A stretch of 64,000 nt of DNA from Zoogloea sp. 1C4 (GCF_009469605.1 NZ_SSXU01000019.1:16227-80226); one strand, 5' to 3'; positions 18,352-28,167 are shown, numbered from the stretch's first letter. Program-made: numbers and translations. The notes: generated from the sequence alone by a model not told the origin.

Positions 18352-19608
18352 ATGAAAAAGAAGACCGCGCCCGCTCCCCAGCTTTCCCAGCCTGTCGCAC
18401 CTCCGCTTGTGCCGATCCGTCCACTCGACGAGATCGCGATTCCTGCCGATCTGGATGGTCGGCAAGGCGTCAATCGCGCCGACCCGGCCCGCCTGCAGAT
18501 CAATGCCGACAACGACGCGGATGCGATCCGCTGCTTTCTGGCCGAGTACGATCGCTCCCTCGGTACGCTGCGCATCTATCAGCGCGAGTGCGAGCGGCTG
18601 CTGCTGTGGTCGCTCAATGATTGCGGCAAGCCGATCTCCAGCCTCAATCGGCAGGATTTCGAGGGCTACCTGAACTTCCTCGCCGATCCGCAGCCCGCGG
18701 CGCTGTGGTGTGGGCCGAAGGCCGACCGGCGTACCGAGAAGTGGCGCCCGTTTGTCGGGCCACTGTCCGAAAGCGCAGTGCTCACCGCGATCGCGGCGAT
18801 CAATTCGTTGATGCGCTACCTGGTCGATGCCGGTTATCTGGCGGGCAATCCCCTCGGCCTCATCCGGCAGCGCCGCCGCAAGATGTCCGCCGAAGCGGCC
18901 GGGCCCCTCCGGGCGGTGGCGAGCACCGACGAGGTCGAGAAGATCGAGCGTTTTCTTGATGCCCAGATGTGGCAGGCGGTGACGGCCGCCATCGAGGCCA
19001 TGCCGCGAGATTCCGAGCGGGGCCGGGATGAATACGAGCGGGCGCGCTTTCTTGCGGCCACGCTCTACATGCTGGCACCCCGCGCGGGAGAGCTGGAAAG
19101 TCATAGGATGAACAGCTTCCGCGAAGAGCGCGGGCTGTGGTGGTGGCACGTGGTGGGGAAGGGCGGCAAGAAGGCGAAGGTGCCGGTGGCTGATGACATG
19201 CTCCAGGCGCTGATCCGTTACCGCAAATACCTCGGCCTGAGCGCGGTTCCTCGGCGGGACGACGCCACGCCGATCCTGGTATCGGTGAAGGACGGCAGCC
19301 CAATCACCGCGCGGCGACTCAACCAGATCCTGAAAAAGATCTTCAGCGCCGCGGCCGAGCTGCTTCCGGCTGATGCGGAGCACAAGAAGGAGAAGCTCCG
19401 CGCGGCGTCGGCCCACTGGGGCCGTCACACCGGCATCACGGCCAAGCTCGACAGCGGCATTGACGAACGTTACGTTCAGAAGGATGCCCGGCACACGGAC
19501 GCCCGGACGACCCAGCGCTACATTCATGAGGAAGAAGAGCGCTGGCACGATGAGGCGCAGAAGCAGCGCCTGCCGTGGGCGGGCGAGAAGCCGGGTGGTC
19601 AGTCGTAG
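18352..19608 (+). CDS. Tyrosine recombinase/integrase
   Basis: The 418-residue protein has a SAM-like core-binding domain (about 50-165) and a catalytic domain. All catalytic positions are seen: Arg in LAPRAGELESH, Lys in VVGKGGKKAKVP, His/Arg in AHWGRHTGIT, second His in DARHTDARTT, and the Tyr nucleophile in TTQRYIH. It appears intact. No tRNA gene, excisionase or phage gene is adjacent. The KfrA-like gene follows 147 bases downstream. Its substrate is unknown; it could be a domesticated chromosomal recombinase. A LexA-type dyad lies about 70-105 bases upstream of the start. Confidence 0.9.
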   Translation: MKKKTAPAPQLSQPVAPPLVPIRPLDEIAIPADLDGRQGVNRADPARLQINADNDADAIRCFLAEYDRSLGTLRIYQRECERLLLWSLNDCGKPISSLNRQDFEGYLNFLADPQPAALWCGPKADRRTEKWRPFVGPLSESAVLTAIAAINSLMRYLVDAGYLAGNPLGLIRQRRRKMSAEAAGPLRAVASTDEVEKIERFLDAQMWQAVTAAIEAMPRDSERGRDEYERARFLAATLYMLAPRAGELESHRMNSFREERGLWWWHVVGKGGKKAKVPVADDMLQALIRYRKYLGLSAVPRRDDATPILVSVKDGSPITARRLNQILKKIFSAAAELLPADAEHKKEKLRAASAHWGRHTGITAKLDSGIDERYVQKDARHTDARTTQRYIHEEEERWHDEAQKQRLPWAGEKPGGQS

Positions 19609-19691
19609 GGCCGGGTGACGTAAGCCTTTCAGGCTTTTCGTGGGTGGTGTGTCACGGTCGACGAATCGTCATAAAGATTACGTTTTCCGGG

Positions 19692-19725
19692 CGTATACGT
19701 ATGGTAATGTTCCTGAGTTACATTA
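19692..19725. promoter_or_regulatory. Possible operator upstream of the KfrA-like gene
   Basis: Two short dyads lie 30-64 bases before the KfrA-like start: the palindrome CGTATACG (19692-19699), and the arms TAATGT (19705-19710) and ACATTA (19720-19725) with a nine-base spacer. Plasmid KfrA proteins repress their own promoter by binding inverted repeats, so autoregulation is plausible. The sites are short and could be chance. Confidence 0.3.
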
Positions 19726-19755
19726 ATTTGCATTCGCAAAGCAAGGGAACGAACC

Positions 19756-20799
19756 ATGGCCCGCAGCAGTAGCGTCACGTTCGAGGCAGTCGAGCAGATC
19801 TGCTTCCAGTTACTCTCTCAAGGAGAGAACCCGTCGTTCAACCTCGTCTATGCCGAGCTCGGCAACAAGGGCTCGAGCGAGATCGTCCAGCGCTACATTG
19901 ACCAGTGGCGCCGCGAGACGGGTGCCGCCTTCTTCCGTCAGCGCAGCATTCCGGGCATGCCCGACGAGCTGATCTCGGCGACGGATTCGTTCATGAGCAA
20001 GATGTGGTCGCTGTCGCTCCAGCAGGCCGACCAGATTCTGGCTGCCCAGCGCCAGGATCTGGAGCAGGAGCGCGAAGCCCTGCGCCAGCGCTTCCAGGAA
20101 GCCGACGACCGCATCCGCCAGCTCGAAGCCGTGGGTGCCACCGCGTCCCGGCAGATCGCGCTGCTGGAGCAGGAAGTGAGCAGTCGCGACAGCACGATCA
20201 CGGACTTGCGCAACCAGGCACTGGAATTCCTGCGCCAGCGGGAAGGGCTTGAAAACCGTGTGAAGCAGCTCGAAGAGGCGGCCGAGGTGCGGGAGCAGAA
20301 GTTCACCGCGGAATCAGAGCGGATGGTTCGTTTGCTTCAGACCGACCGGGATCGCTACAGCGCGTCCCTGAAGGATGAGCAGGAGCGGGGCGCCCAGGAG
20401 CGGGAACTGCTGCTCAAGCAGATCGAGACGGCCCGGCAGGAGAAGGTGGCCGAGCTGATGGCGATGCGTCAGCAGATCGCCAATCGGGAGGATCGGGAAG
20501 CGCGCCAGCGCGAGCAGACCGAGGAGGCCAAGGCCGCCCTGCGGGAAGCCGTGTCGAAGACCCGCCAGATCGAAACCTCGCTGGCTGCTGCAGAAGGGCG
20601 GATCGAGCGTCTGCAGGCGCAATTGAAGATCGCCAGCGAGGCGGCCCATGGCAAGGAATCTGCGGTGGCCGCCGCGGAAGCGCGGGCAAGGGCGGTCGAA
20701 GAGGTGCGTCTCGCTGAGACTGCCCGCGCCCAGCGGGCCGAGGCCAACCTCGCCGAGGCGCTGGCGGAGCTGGCTCAGCTCAAGAAGCAGAAAGCCTGA
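19756..20799 (+). CDS. KfrA-like DNA-binding coiled-coil protein
   Basis: The 347-residue protein has an N-terminal helix-turn-helix region (about 1-60; SVTFEAVEQICFQLL, SFNLVYAELGNKGSSEIVQRYI) like the KfrA N-terminal domain (PF11740). An almost continuous coiled coil rich in Glu, Gln, Arg and Ala follows, from about 85 to 347. KfrA of IncP plasmids is a DNA-binding filament-like protein that accompanies partition. Here no parA, parB or replication gene is visible, and a recombinase lies just upstream. A link between the two is inferred from proximity only. Confidence 0.85.
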   Translation: MARSSSVTFEAVEQICFQLLSQGENPSFNLVYAELGNKGSSEIVQRYIDQWRRETGAAFFRQRSIPGMPDELISATDSFMSKMWSLSLQQADQILAAQRQDLEQEREALRQRFQEADDRIRQLEAVGATASRQIALLEQEVSSRDSTITDLRNQALEFLRQREGLENRVKQLEEAAEVREQKFTAESERMVRLLQTDRDRYSASLKDEQERGAQERELLLKQIETARQEKVAELMAMRQQIANREDREARQREQTEEAKAALREAVSKTRQIETSLAAAEGRIERLQAQLKIASEAAHGKESAVAAAEARARAVEEVRLAETARAQRAEANLAEALAELAQLKKQKA

Positions 20800-20805
20800 A
20801 ACGCC

Positions 20806-20855
20806 CCGGGGGTGAGCAGGCGTCGATCTTTCGACGCTTGCTCACCCCCGGTTTG
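20806..20855. terminator. Bidirectional 21-bp hairpin between convergent genes
   Basis: Arms 20806-20826 and 20831-20851 pair with a single mismatch around a TCTT loop. TTTG follows on the plus strand. It lies between the convergent KfrA-like gene and asparagine-synthetase-like gene and probably ends transcription from at least the plus-strand side. Confidence 0.6.
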
Positions 20856-20892
20856 ACGATGGCCGCGGCTCAGGCTGCGGCCATTTTCACGT

Positions 20893-22680
20893 TCAGCGGC
20901 TGGCGGGCGCGTGCTTGTCCAGCCACTGGCCGAGCATCATCGAAATCCACACCATCTCGCCGTAGTAGCCCGGGAATGCGGGCAGGTGGGTGGAGAACAG
21001 TTCGCTCACGAAATCCTTGCGCAGGATGTTGCGTTCGACCAGCACATCGAGGGATTCCCGCGCGAGCTTGTCGAGGCCCTTGTGCTTGAGCACCCAGTGA
21101 CCGTAGGGCAGGCCGAAGCCCTGCTTCTTCTTGGTGATGATCTCGGGCGGCAGGAAATCCTTCAGCGCTTCCTTAAAGAACCAACGCAGTTGCAGGCCCT
21201 TCAGCTTGTACTCGGGCGGCAGCTGGAGCGAGAAATCCAGCAGCGCGTCGTCGAGGAGCGGGAAGATCACGTTCATGTCGGCGAGGCGCGTGCTGCCGAT
21301 CACCTTGGGCAGATCGTTGTCGGCCAGCGTGAAGCGCCAGTCGAAGTTGAGCATCTTGTTCACCAGCGCGTGGGCGGTGGTGTTCTGCCAGACACGGCGC
21401 TGCAGCTTGACCGGCGCATCGGTGTCGACGCCCGCCAGGAAGTCCTTCGGGAAGACGTTGTCCATCCCGAGGCGGTAGATCAGGTTGTACTGGGCGGTGC
21501 GCTCGGGCAGCGGGGTGGTGGCCTGTTCGATGTAGCTGGCAGCCTTGCGCATCAGCGGCAGCTTGCCCAGCGGGGTCTGCATGATGACGGGCTCGAGGAG
21601 GGCGCTCTTGATGAGGCCGGGCACGTTCTCGTAGTAGCCGAAGACGCGCTGCTTGGCGTAGCGGGTGTTGCCGCCGAAGAGTTCGTCACCGCCGTCACCG
21701 GCGAACATCTTGCGGTGGCCGTCGTCGTGGGCCAGCTTGGCGCACAGGTAGGCGGGCAGCACCGACGAGTTGCCGAAGGGCTGGTCGTAGGACGCGGCGA
21801 CGCTGGGGATGTTGGCGACCAGGTCGTCGGAGGTGATGTAGTACGGGACGTGCTTCACGCCGAAATGCTTGGCGGCGATCTTGGCAAACTCCATCTCGTC
21901 GTAGCCTTCGGCCTCGAAGCCTATGGAGTAGGCGGTGACCGGGTTGCCGCTCTTGGCGAGCATGCCGACCACGGTGGAGCTGTCGGTGCCACCAGAGAGG
22001 AAGGCGCCCACCGAGGCACCGTCGAGTTCGCGTTCGACGGCCGATTTGATCAGCGTCTTGAAGGTGGCGGCGCTGCTGGCGAAATCGGCGCTGGCGGGCT
22101 CTTCGAAGCGGGGCTGCCACCAGGCGACGAGCTGGGTGCGCTCCTTGTCGGCATTGAGGCGGGAGCCCGGCTCGAGGCGGAAGATGTCCTTGAAGATGGT
22201 GCCGGGCGCTGGAATCGCGTGGAAATACAGGTAGTCGAACACGCCCTGGCGGTCGATCTCGCGACGCAACGCGGGCACTTCGTTGGCCTTGTCGGCAAAG
22301 CTCAGGCGACGGCCTTCGCTGGCGTAGCAGAAGCCGTAGGTGTTGAAGCGGTCGGAAGCCAGCCCGAGGCGGCCCTTGGCGAGATCGATCCACAGCAGCG
22401 CAAAACGCCCTTCGAGGCCGGCGATGAAGGCGTCCGGCGATTCGCAGAGCTGGGCAATCACGGCGGTCCAGCCATCCTGCGCGACGCGACGACCGAGGGC
22501 TGCATCACGGAATCGCGGCTCGCCCTGCAGCAGCATCAGCTGTGCGCCATTGGCGAAAGCCGCCACACGAGTGCCGTCGTGCTGAAGTTGAAGGCCTGGC
22601 AGCGAGATGTCCCGGAGGTCGAGCCGGTCAAAATTCTGGTTGCGGTCGAGGGTGTCGAAATCGATAAAGCCGCGGATCAT
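20893..22680 (-). CDS. Asparagine synthetase-like protein lacking the glutaminase cysteine
   Basis: The 595-residue protein has the asparagine synthase domain. Its ATP-pyrophosphatase P-loop is SGGTDS (residues 229-234), and FAGDGGDELFGGNTRY lies further on. The N-terminal 190 residues keep the glutamine-amidotransferase-like fold (FALLWIDLAKGRLGLASDRF) but begin MIRGF instead of Met-Cys-Gly. The Cys2 nucleophile needed to hydrolyse glutamine is therefore absent. It may use free ammonia or amidate another substrate, as in antibiotic and polysaccharide pathways. No polysaccharide genes are next to it. It is a single gene, convergent to the KfrA-like gene. Confidence 0.85.
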   Translation of the reverse strand: MIRGFIDFDTLDRNQNFDRLDLRDISLPGLQLQHDGTRVAAFANGAQLMLLQGEPRFRDAALGRRVAQDGWTAVIAQLCESPDAFIAGLEGRFALLWIDLAKGRLGLASDRFNTYGFCYASEGRRLSFADKANEVPALRREIDRQGVFDYLYFHAIPAPGTIFKDIFRLEPGSRLNADKERTQLVAWWQPRFEEPASADFASSAATFKTLIKSAVERELDGASVGAFLSGGTDSSTVVGMLAKSGNPVTAYSIGFEAEGYDEMEFAKIAAKHFGVKHVPYYITSDDLVANIPSVAASYDQPFGNSSVLPAYLCAKLAHDDGHRKMFAGDGGDELFGGNTRYAKQRVFGYYENVPGLIKSALLEPVIMQTPLGKLPLMRKAASYIEQATTPLPERTAQYNLIYRLGMDNVFPKDFLAGVDTDAPVKLQRRVWQNTTAHALVNKMLNFDWRFTLADNDLPKVIGSTRLADMNVIFPLLDDALLDFSLQLPPEYKLKGLQLRWFFKEALKDFLPPEIITKKKQGFGLPYGHWVLKHKGLDKLARESLDVLVERNILRKDFVSELFSTHLPAFPGYYGEMVWISMMLGQWLDKHAPASR

Positions 22681-23249
22681 GGATATGCTGCGCTCTCGGA
22701 GTAAGTTCGGTTCGCTGGAAACGGCAAGGCATCCGGCGTGTTGATGGAAGTCGGGTAAGGTTATCTGCGTCGGGTTTCAATGGCGCGGACAAAGTTGTCG
22801 GCCAATGAAAAAAGATGTCATCCGGAGTGCCTGTCAGGCTTTTACGTTGGATGCCTTCCTGATGCCTGCAGCGGCAACCTGCGGTGCCTTGCGCCCCTTG
22901 GTTAAAAAGCCCGCGAAGGGTAGCAAATGATCATGATATTGGCACGATCACGTAACCGTTTTTGTGAATTTGAGCGAACGGCATCAGGCGGTGCGATTTT
23001 TCCTGGCTGCGGCCGGAGACGGGAGCGGGGAAGGTGTGCGGTCAGGTGTCACGAAAAAGCCGCAAAACGGGGGTGGCTATACAAAAAGATGGTTTTGAAT
23101 TAGGATGATACGTTGTTACTAGATACCAAACGGCGGCGTGAGCTGCCGTTTCGCCTTTTTGTCGGGCGGGCTTTCCTGCCGGGTGCGTCTGACAACAGCA
23201 TGCAGACTCATCCACTTGCCTGACGGCACCATAATCAAGAACGAGTGCC
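22681..23249. other. 569-bp intergenic region upstream of argF
   Basis: No convincing gene is seen. The region is more AT-rich than its surroundings towards argF. It should hold the divergent promoters of the asparagine-synthetase-like gene and argF. A hairpin followed by T residues lies at 23128-23160 and is listed separately. A TGGCAC at 22938 lacks a matching -12 element. Confidence 0.5.
23128..23160 (+). terminator. Terminator-like hairpin in the argF leader
   Basis: AAACGGCGGC (23128-23137) pairs with GCTGCCGTTT (23142-23151), allowing one G-U pair, around a GTGA loop. CGCCTTTTT follows. It lies about 90 bases before the argF start, with AT-rich sequence upstream. It could end a small RNA or act as an attenuator, or it could simply be a leader hairpin. 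Confidence 0.4.
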
Positions 23250-24176
23250 ATGAACGCACCGAGACACTACCTACAGTTCAAAGATTTCACTCGCGCCGAG
23301 TACGACTACCTCTTTGCCCGCACCCGCTGGATCAAGGAAAAGTTCAAACGCTACGAACCCCATCACCCGCTGTTCGATCGGACGCTGGTGATGATCTTCG
23401 AGAAGGCCAGCACGCGCACGCGCCTGTCCTTCGAGGCGGGGATGCAGCAACTCGGCGGCTCGGCCATCTACCTCAACACGCGTGATTCCCAGCTCGGCCG
23501 CGGCGAACCCGTCGAGGACGCCGCCCAGGTGATCTCGCGGATGAGCGACATCGTGATGATCCGAACCTTCGAGCAGTCGATCATCGAACGCTTCGCCGAA
23601 TACTCCCGCGTGCCGGTGATCAACGGCCTCACCAACGAATTCCACCCGTGCCAGATCCTGGCGGACATCTTCACCTTCATCGAGCATCGCGGCTCGATTC
23701 AGGGCAAGACGGTGGCGTGGGTCGGCGACGGCAACAACATGTGCAACACCTGGCTGCAGGCGGCCGAACTGCTGGATTTCAAGGTCCACGTCTCGACGCC
23801 ACCGGGCTACGAGTTCTGCCCCGAGCTCGCCGGCGTGCAGGGCTCCGACCACTTCGTGAGTTTCGCCGATCCGATGGACGCCTGCCGTGGCGCCGATCTG
23901 GTCACCACCGACGTGTGGACCAGCATGGGCTTCGAGGCCGAAAACGACGAGCGGATGCGCGACTTCGCCGACTGGCGGGTCGACGCCGACATGATGCAGG
24001 TTGCCAGTCCCGACGCGCTGTTCATGCACTGCCTGCCGGCTCATCGCGGCGAGGAAGTCACGGCCGAAGTGATCGACGGCCCGCAGTCGGTGGTGTGGGA
24101 CGAGGCCGAGAACCGCCTCCACGCCCAGAAGGCCCTGATGGAATTCCTGATGATCGGCAAGGTCCAAAACGACTGA
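23250..24176 (+). CDS. argF: Ornithine carbamoyltransferase
   Basis: The 308-residue protein carries the carbamoyl-phosphate motif STRTR (residues 54-58), the carbamoyl-phosphate/ornithine region HPCQILADIFT, and the C-terminal HCLPAHRGEEV with its catalytic Cys. It forms citrulline from ornithine and carbamoyl phosphate. argG follows 59 bases downstream, giving the last-but-one and penultimate steps of arginine synthesis in one unit. Confidence 0.97.
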   Translation: MNAPRHYLQFKDFTRAEYDYLFARTRWIKEKFKRYEPHHPLFDRTLVMIFEKASTRTRLSFEAGMQQLGGSAIYLNTRDSQLGRGEPVEDAAQVISRMSDIVMIRTFEQSIIERFAEYSRVPVINGLTNEFHPCQILADIFTFIEHRGSIQGKTVAWVGDGNNMCNTWLQAAELLDFKVHVSTPPGYEFCPELAGVQGSDHFVSFADPMDACRGADLVTTDVWTSMGFEAENDERMRDFADWRVDADMMQVASPDALFMHCLPAHRGEEVTAEVIDGPQSVVWDEAENRLHAQKALMEFLMIGKVQND

Positions 24177-24235
24177 CCCTGAAGTACGGCAACAATTGAT
24201 TCAAGACTCATCTACTCATTAGCAGAAAGCAGGAC

Positions 24236-25465
<1,230 letters not shown>

Positions 25466-25474
25466 TACGCCGGC

Positions 25475-25708
25475 ATGGATCCCAACGACGTTTTCATTTT
25501 CGGGCTGACCGTCGCAGAGTTTGAGGACATCTCCCTCAAGGTCTGCGTCGGCGGCCTGATCGCCTACATGATCTTCATCATCGGCCACCTCGCCTGGGAA
25601 TCCAAGGCGGGCAAATACGGCGCGATCTGGATGTTCATAGGCCTGGGCGTCGGCTTCATCGGCTTCATGGCCAAGGGCATCCTCCAGCGGCTGCTCGGCA
25701 TCGAATAA
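25475..25708 (+). CDS. DUF2788 small inner-membrane protein
   Basis: The 77-residue protein has two hydrophobic helices (about residues 23-43 and 51-70; GGLIAYMIFIIGHLAW and WMFIGLGVGFIGFMAKG). It matches the DUF2788 family as I recall it. It starts ten bases after argG. The function is unknown. Confidence 0.8.
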   Translation: MDPNDVFIFGLTVAEFEDISLKVCVGGLIAYMIFIIGHLAWESKAGKYGAIWMFIGLGVGFIGFMAKGILQRLLGIE

Positions 25709-25730
25709 CCTCATCTTTTGAATTGACAAA

Positions 25731-26054
25731 ATGACCCAGTCTGCACAATTCGACGGCGTGTCCGTCGTCAAGCAAGCCAATGTGTATTTCGACGGCAAGT
25801 GCGTCAGCCACACCGTCCTGTTTGCCGATGGCAGCAAGAAGACCGTCGGCGTGATCCTGCCGGCCAGTCTGACCTTCAACGCCGGCGCGCCGGAAGTGAT
25901 GGAAACCGTGGCCGGCGCCTGCCGTTATCGCCTGAAGGGCGAGACTGAATGGAAGACCTCCACCGCCGGCGAGAGCTTCAACGTGCCGGGCGACTCCAGC
26001 TTCGACATCGAAGTGACGGGCGAGCCTTACCACTACGTCTGCTACTTCGGCTGA
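25731..26054 (+). CDS. ppnP: Pyrimidine/purine nucleoside phosphorylase PpnP
   Basis: The 107-residue small cupin is of the former DUF1255 family. Family blocks are [27 protein letters not shown] cut by the strand turns, then [13 protein letters not shown] and [13 protein letters not shown]. PpnP of E. coli cleaves nucleosides by phosphorolysis. It lies between the DUF2788 gene and yajQ. Confidence 0.93.
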   Translation: MTQSAQFDGVSVVKQANVYFDGKCVSHTVLFADGSKKTVGVILPASLTFNAGAPEVMETVAGACRYRLKGETEWKTSTAGESFNVPGDSSFDIEVTGEPYHYVCYFG

Positions 26055-26067
26055 ACGGGAGTCGATC

Positions 26068-26553
26068 ATGCCGTCCTTCGACATCACCTCCGAAGTCGAC
26101 ATGGTTGCCCTGCGTAACGCCGTCGAGGGCGCCAATCGCAAGATCACCGGCCGCTACGACTTCAAGGGCAGCGACGCGCGGGTCGAGCAGACCGAAAAGC
26201 TGCTCACCCTGCACGGCGACAGCGATTTCCAGCTCGAGCAGATGCTGGCCATCCTGCTGCCCGAAATGACCGCCAAGAAGATTGACGTGCGCTGCCTCAA
26301 GCACGGTGACGTGCAGAAGGTTGGCGGCAACAAGGTCAAGCAGGAACTCACGGTCCGTGTCGGCATCGAGCAGGAGCAGTCCAAGAAGATCGTCAAGCTC
26401 ATCAAGGACAGCAAGCTGAAGGTGCAGGCCAGCATCCAGGGCGAAGCCGTCCGGGTCAGCGGTGCCAAGCGTGACCTCCTGCAAGACTGTATTGCCCTGG
26501 TTCGCAAGGAAATTGCGGACTATCCTTTGCAGTATGGCAACTTCAGGGATTGA
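26068..26553 (+). CDS. yajQ: YajQ-family nucleotide-binding protein
   Basis: The 161-residue protein begins MPSFDITSEVDMVALRNAV and has the ITGRYDFKGSDA block, so it is UPF0234/YajQ. It has two ferredoxin-like domains. A Xanthomonas homologue binds cyclic di-GMP. GGGAGT precedes the start. Confidence 0.95.
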   Translation: MPSFDITSEVDMVALRNAVEGANRKITGRYDFKGSDARVEQTEKLLTLHGDSDFQLEQMLAILLPEMTAKKIDVRCLKHGDVQKVGGNKVKQELTVRVGIEQEQSKKIVKLIKDSKLKVQASIQGEAVRVSGAKRDLLQDCIALVRKEIADYPLQYGNFRD

Positions 26554-26562
26554 TTTGCAGCC

Positions 26563-26751
26563 ATGAACATCGCTTCGGTCGCCACGACCTCGCAGGTTCA
26601 GCCCCAGGACACCGTGTCGCTGGTCATGCTGCGCAAGCAGCTTGATCTGCAGCAGGCCAATGCAGCCCAGTTGATTGCGACGCTGCCTGAGCCGGTCGCC
26701 GCGCCGGACCCGACGGCAACCATCGGCGGGCGCATCAACACCTACGCGTGA
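26563..26751 (+). CDS. YjfB-like putative motility protein
   Basis: The 62-residue protein has no membrane segment. The sequence VMLRKQLDLQQANAAQLIATLP fits the YjfB family, small proteins sometimes annotated as putative motility proteins. It starts ten bases after yajQ and is followed by a strong terminator, so it is probably the last gene of the unit. The function is unknown. Confidence 0.75.
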   Translation: MNIASVATTSQVQPQDTVSLVMLRKQLDLQQANAAQLIATLPEPVAAPDPTATIGGRINTYA

Positions 26752-26771
26752 AACGTTCTCGCGGCATAATT

Positions 26772-26801
26772 GAAACCAGCCTCCGGGCTGGTTTCTTTTT
26801 T
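26772..26801 (+). terminator. Intrinsic terminator
   Basis: GAAACCAGCC (26772-26781) pairs with GGCTGGTTTC (26786-26795) around TCCG, followed by six T residues. It ends the unit that finishes with the YjfB-like gene. Confidence 0.9.
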
Positions 26802-26895
26802 GTCGGCCCGTGAAAAGGGAAGGGTGGTTCGATTTGGTCGTGCGTCTCCCATCTGTTTTTGTGATGATCGTCAAATGATCGAATCTCTTTCGCTA

Positions 26896-27552
26896 ATGAA
26901 GCTCCGCCGCTCGGATTTGCTGTGCGCGCTCGTTGCAGCGTTTGCGAGCCTGCCGGCGGCAGCAACCGACGTGGCGCTTGCGGGCGTCTTTCCGGGCAAG
27001 GCGCTGATCGTCGTGAATGGCGGTGCGCCCAAATCGGTTGGTGTGGGCACGCGTTCGCCCGACGGCGTGCGGGTCATCAGCGTCGATTCCGACGGTGCGA
27101 CGCTCGAATTCGACGGCGGCCGGCATCGGCTGGTGATCGGTCAGCGGGCGGTGCATGTCAGCGGAGCCGGGGCCGGCGGTCGGGCGCCGAGCGTGGTCAT
27201 CCAGGCCGACAGCGCTGGCCAGTTTCATACGACGGGTTCGATCAACGGCGCCCAGGTCCGCTTCATCGTGGATACCGGCGCGACCTTCGTCTCCCTCGGG
27301 CGCAGTGATGCCCTCAAGGCCGGAATCGATTTCACCAAGGGCGAGCCCGCACTGATGCAGACCGCCAACGGCACCGCGCGGGCCTGGCGGGTCGTGTTGG
27401 ATACGGTACGCGTGGGTGATGTGACCCTGCGCAACGTCGACGGTGTCGTGCATTCGGGCGAGCTGCCGTTTGCGCTCCTCGGCATGAGTTTTCTCAATCG
27501 CATGGAGATGCGGCGGGATGGCCCCGCGCTCCAGTTGCGTCAGCGTTACTGA
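26896..27552 (+). CDS. Exported retropepsin-like aspartic protease
   Basis: From the ATG at 26896 the protein has 218 residues with a signal peptide (MKLRRSDLLCALVAAFASLPAAA). An alternative ATG at 26875 adds seven residues, and neither has a clear ribosome-binding site. The single-domain clan AA core has the active-site motif FIVDTGATFVSLG and the second conserved region PFALLGMSFLNRM. It matches the TIGR02281-type family of periplasmic, probably dimeric, aspartic proteases. The substrate is unknown. Confidence 0.87.
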   Translation: MKLRRSDLLCALVAAFASLPAAATDVALAGVFPGKALIVVNGGAPKSVGVGTRSPDGVRVISVDSDGATLEFDGGRHRLVIGQRAVHVSGAGAGGRAPSVVIQADSAGQFHTTGSINGAQVRFIVDTGATFVSLGRSDALKAGIDFTKGEPALMQTANGTARAWRVVLDTVRVGDVTLRNVDGVVHSGELPFALLGMSFLNRMEMRRDGPALQLRQRY

Positions 27553-27564
27553 TGGTCTGAACTC

Positions 27565-28167
27565 ATGAGTGGTCTGAAATCCCCCCCGCGATTTTCTGCC
27601 GACTGGCTGCGCCACCGCTTTGCCGACGACAAGGGATTCGATTCGCCGGTGGAGGAGGGGATCCCGTCCGGCCCGCTGCGCCCGGCTGCAGTGCTGGTGC
27701 CCATCGTACTCCGCGAGTCCGAGCCCACGCTGCTCCTCACCCGCCGCACCGATCATCTGCACCACCATCCTGGTCAGGTGAGCTTTCCCGGTGGGCGTGT
27801 CGAAGAGCAGGACACCTCCCCCATCGAAACCGCCCTGCGCGAGACGGAAGAGGAGATAAGCCTCGCGCGGCGCCACGTGGAGCTGCTCGGCTGTCTGCCC
27901 CAGTACCGGACCGGCACCGGCTTCGACGTGACGCCGGTGGTCGGGCTGGTCACGCCGCCCTTCGAGCTTTCGCCCGACGCCTTCGAGGTGGCCGAGGTGT
28001 TCGAGGTGCCGCTGTCCTTTCTCCTGGACGAAGCCAATCACCAACTGCATCGGGTGGAGGTGCGCGGCAAGCTGCGCGAGTACTACGCGATGCCCTATGG
28101 CGATTACTTCATCTGGGGCGCGACGGCCGGGATGATCGTCAGCCTGTATCGATTCTTCCACCGTTGA
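27565..28167 (+). CDS. Nudix hydrolase, CoA pyrophosphatase type
   Basis: The 200-residue protein has a Nudix box beginning GGRVEEQDTSPIETALRETE and ending EEIS. The upstream block VSFPGGRVE and the extended loop are typical of the NudL/CoA pyrophosphatase branch. It would cleave CoA or its derivatives, or other nucleoside diphosphate compounds. It starts 12 bases after the retropepsin gene, probably in one unit. Confidence 0.9.
   Translation: MSGLKSPPRFSADWLRHRFADDKGFDSPVEEGIPSGPLRPAAVLVPIVLRESEPTLLLTRRTDHLHHHPGQVSFPGGRVEEQDTSPIETALRETEEEISLARRHVELLGCLPQYRTGTGFDVTPVVGLVTPPFELSPDAFEVAEVFEVPLSFLLDEANHQLHRVEVRGKLREYYAMPYGDYFIWGATAGMIVSLYRFFHR

Noticed and set aside
18352..19608. Integrase as the end marker of a genomic island
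   Set aside because: No tRNA gene beside it, no direct repeats found at the module borders by eye, and no phage or conjugation genes. Both flanks look like ordinary chromosome.
22938..22953. TGGCAC in the argF upstream region
   Set aside because: No TTGC-like element at the right spacing.
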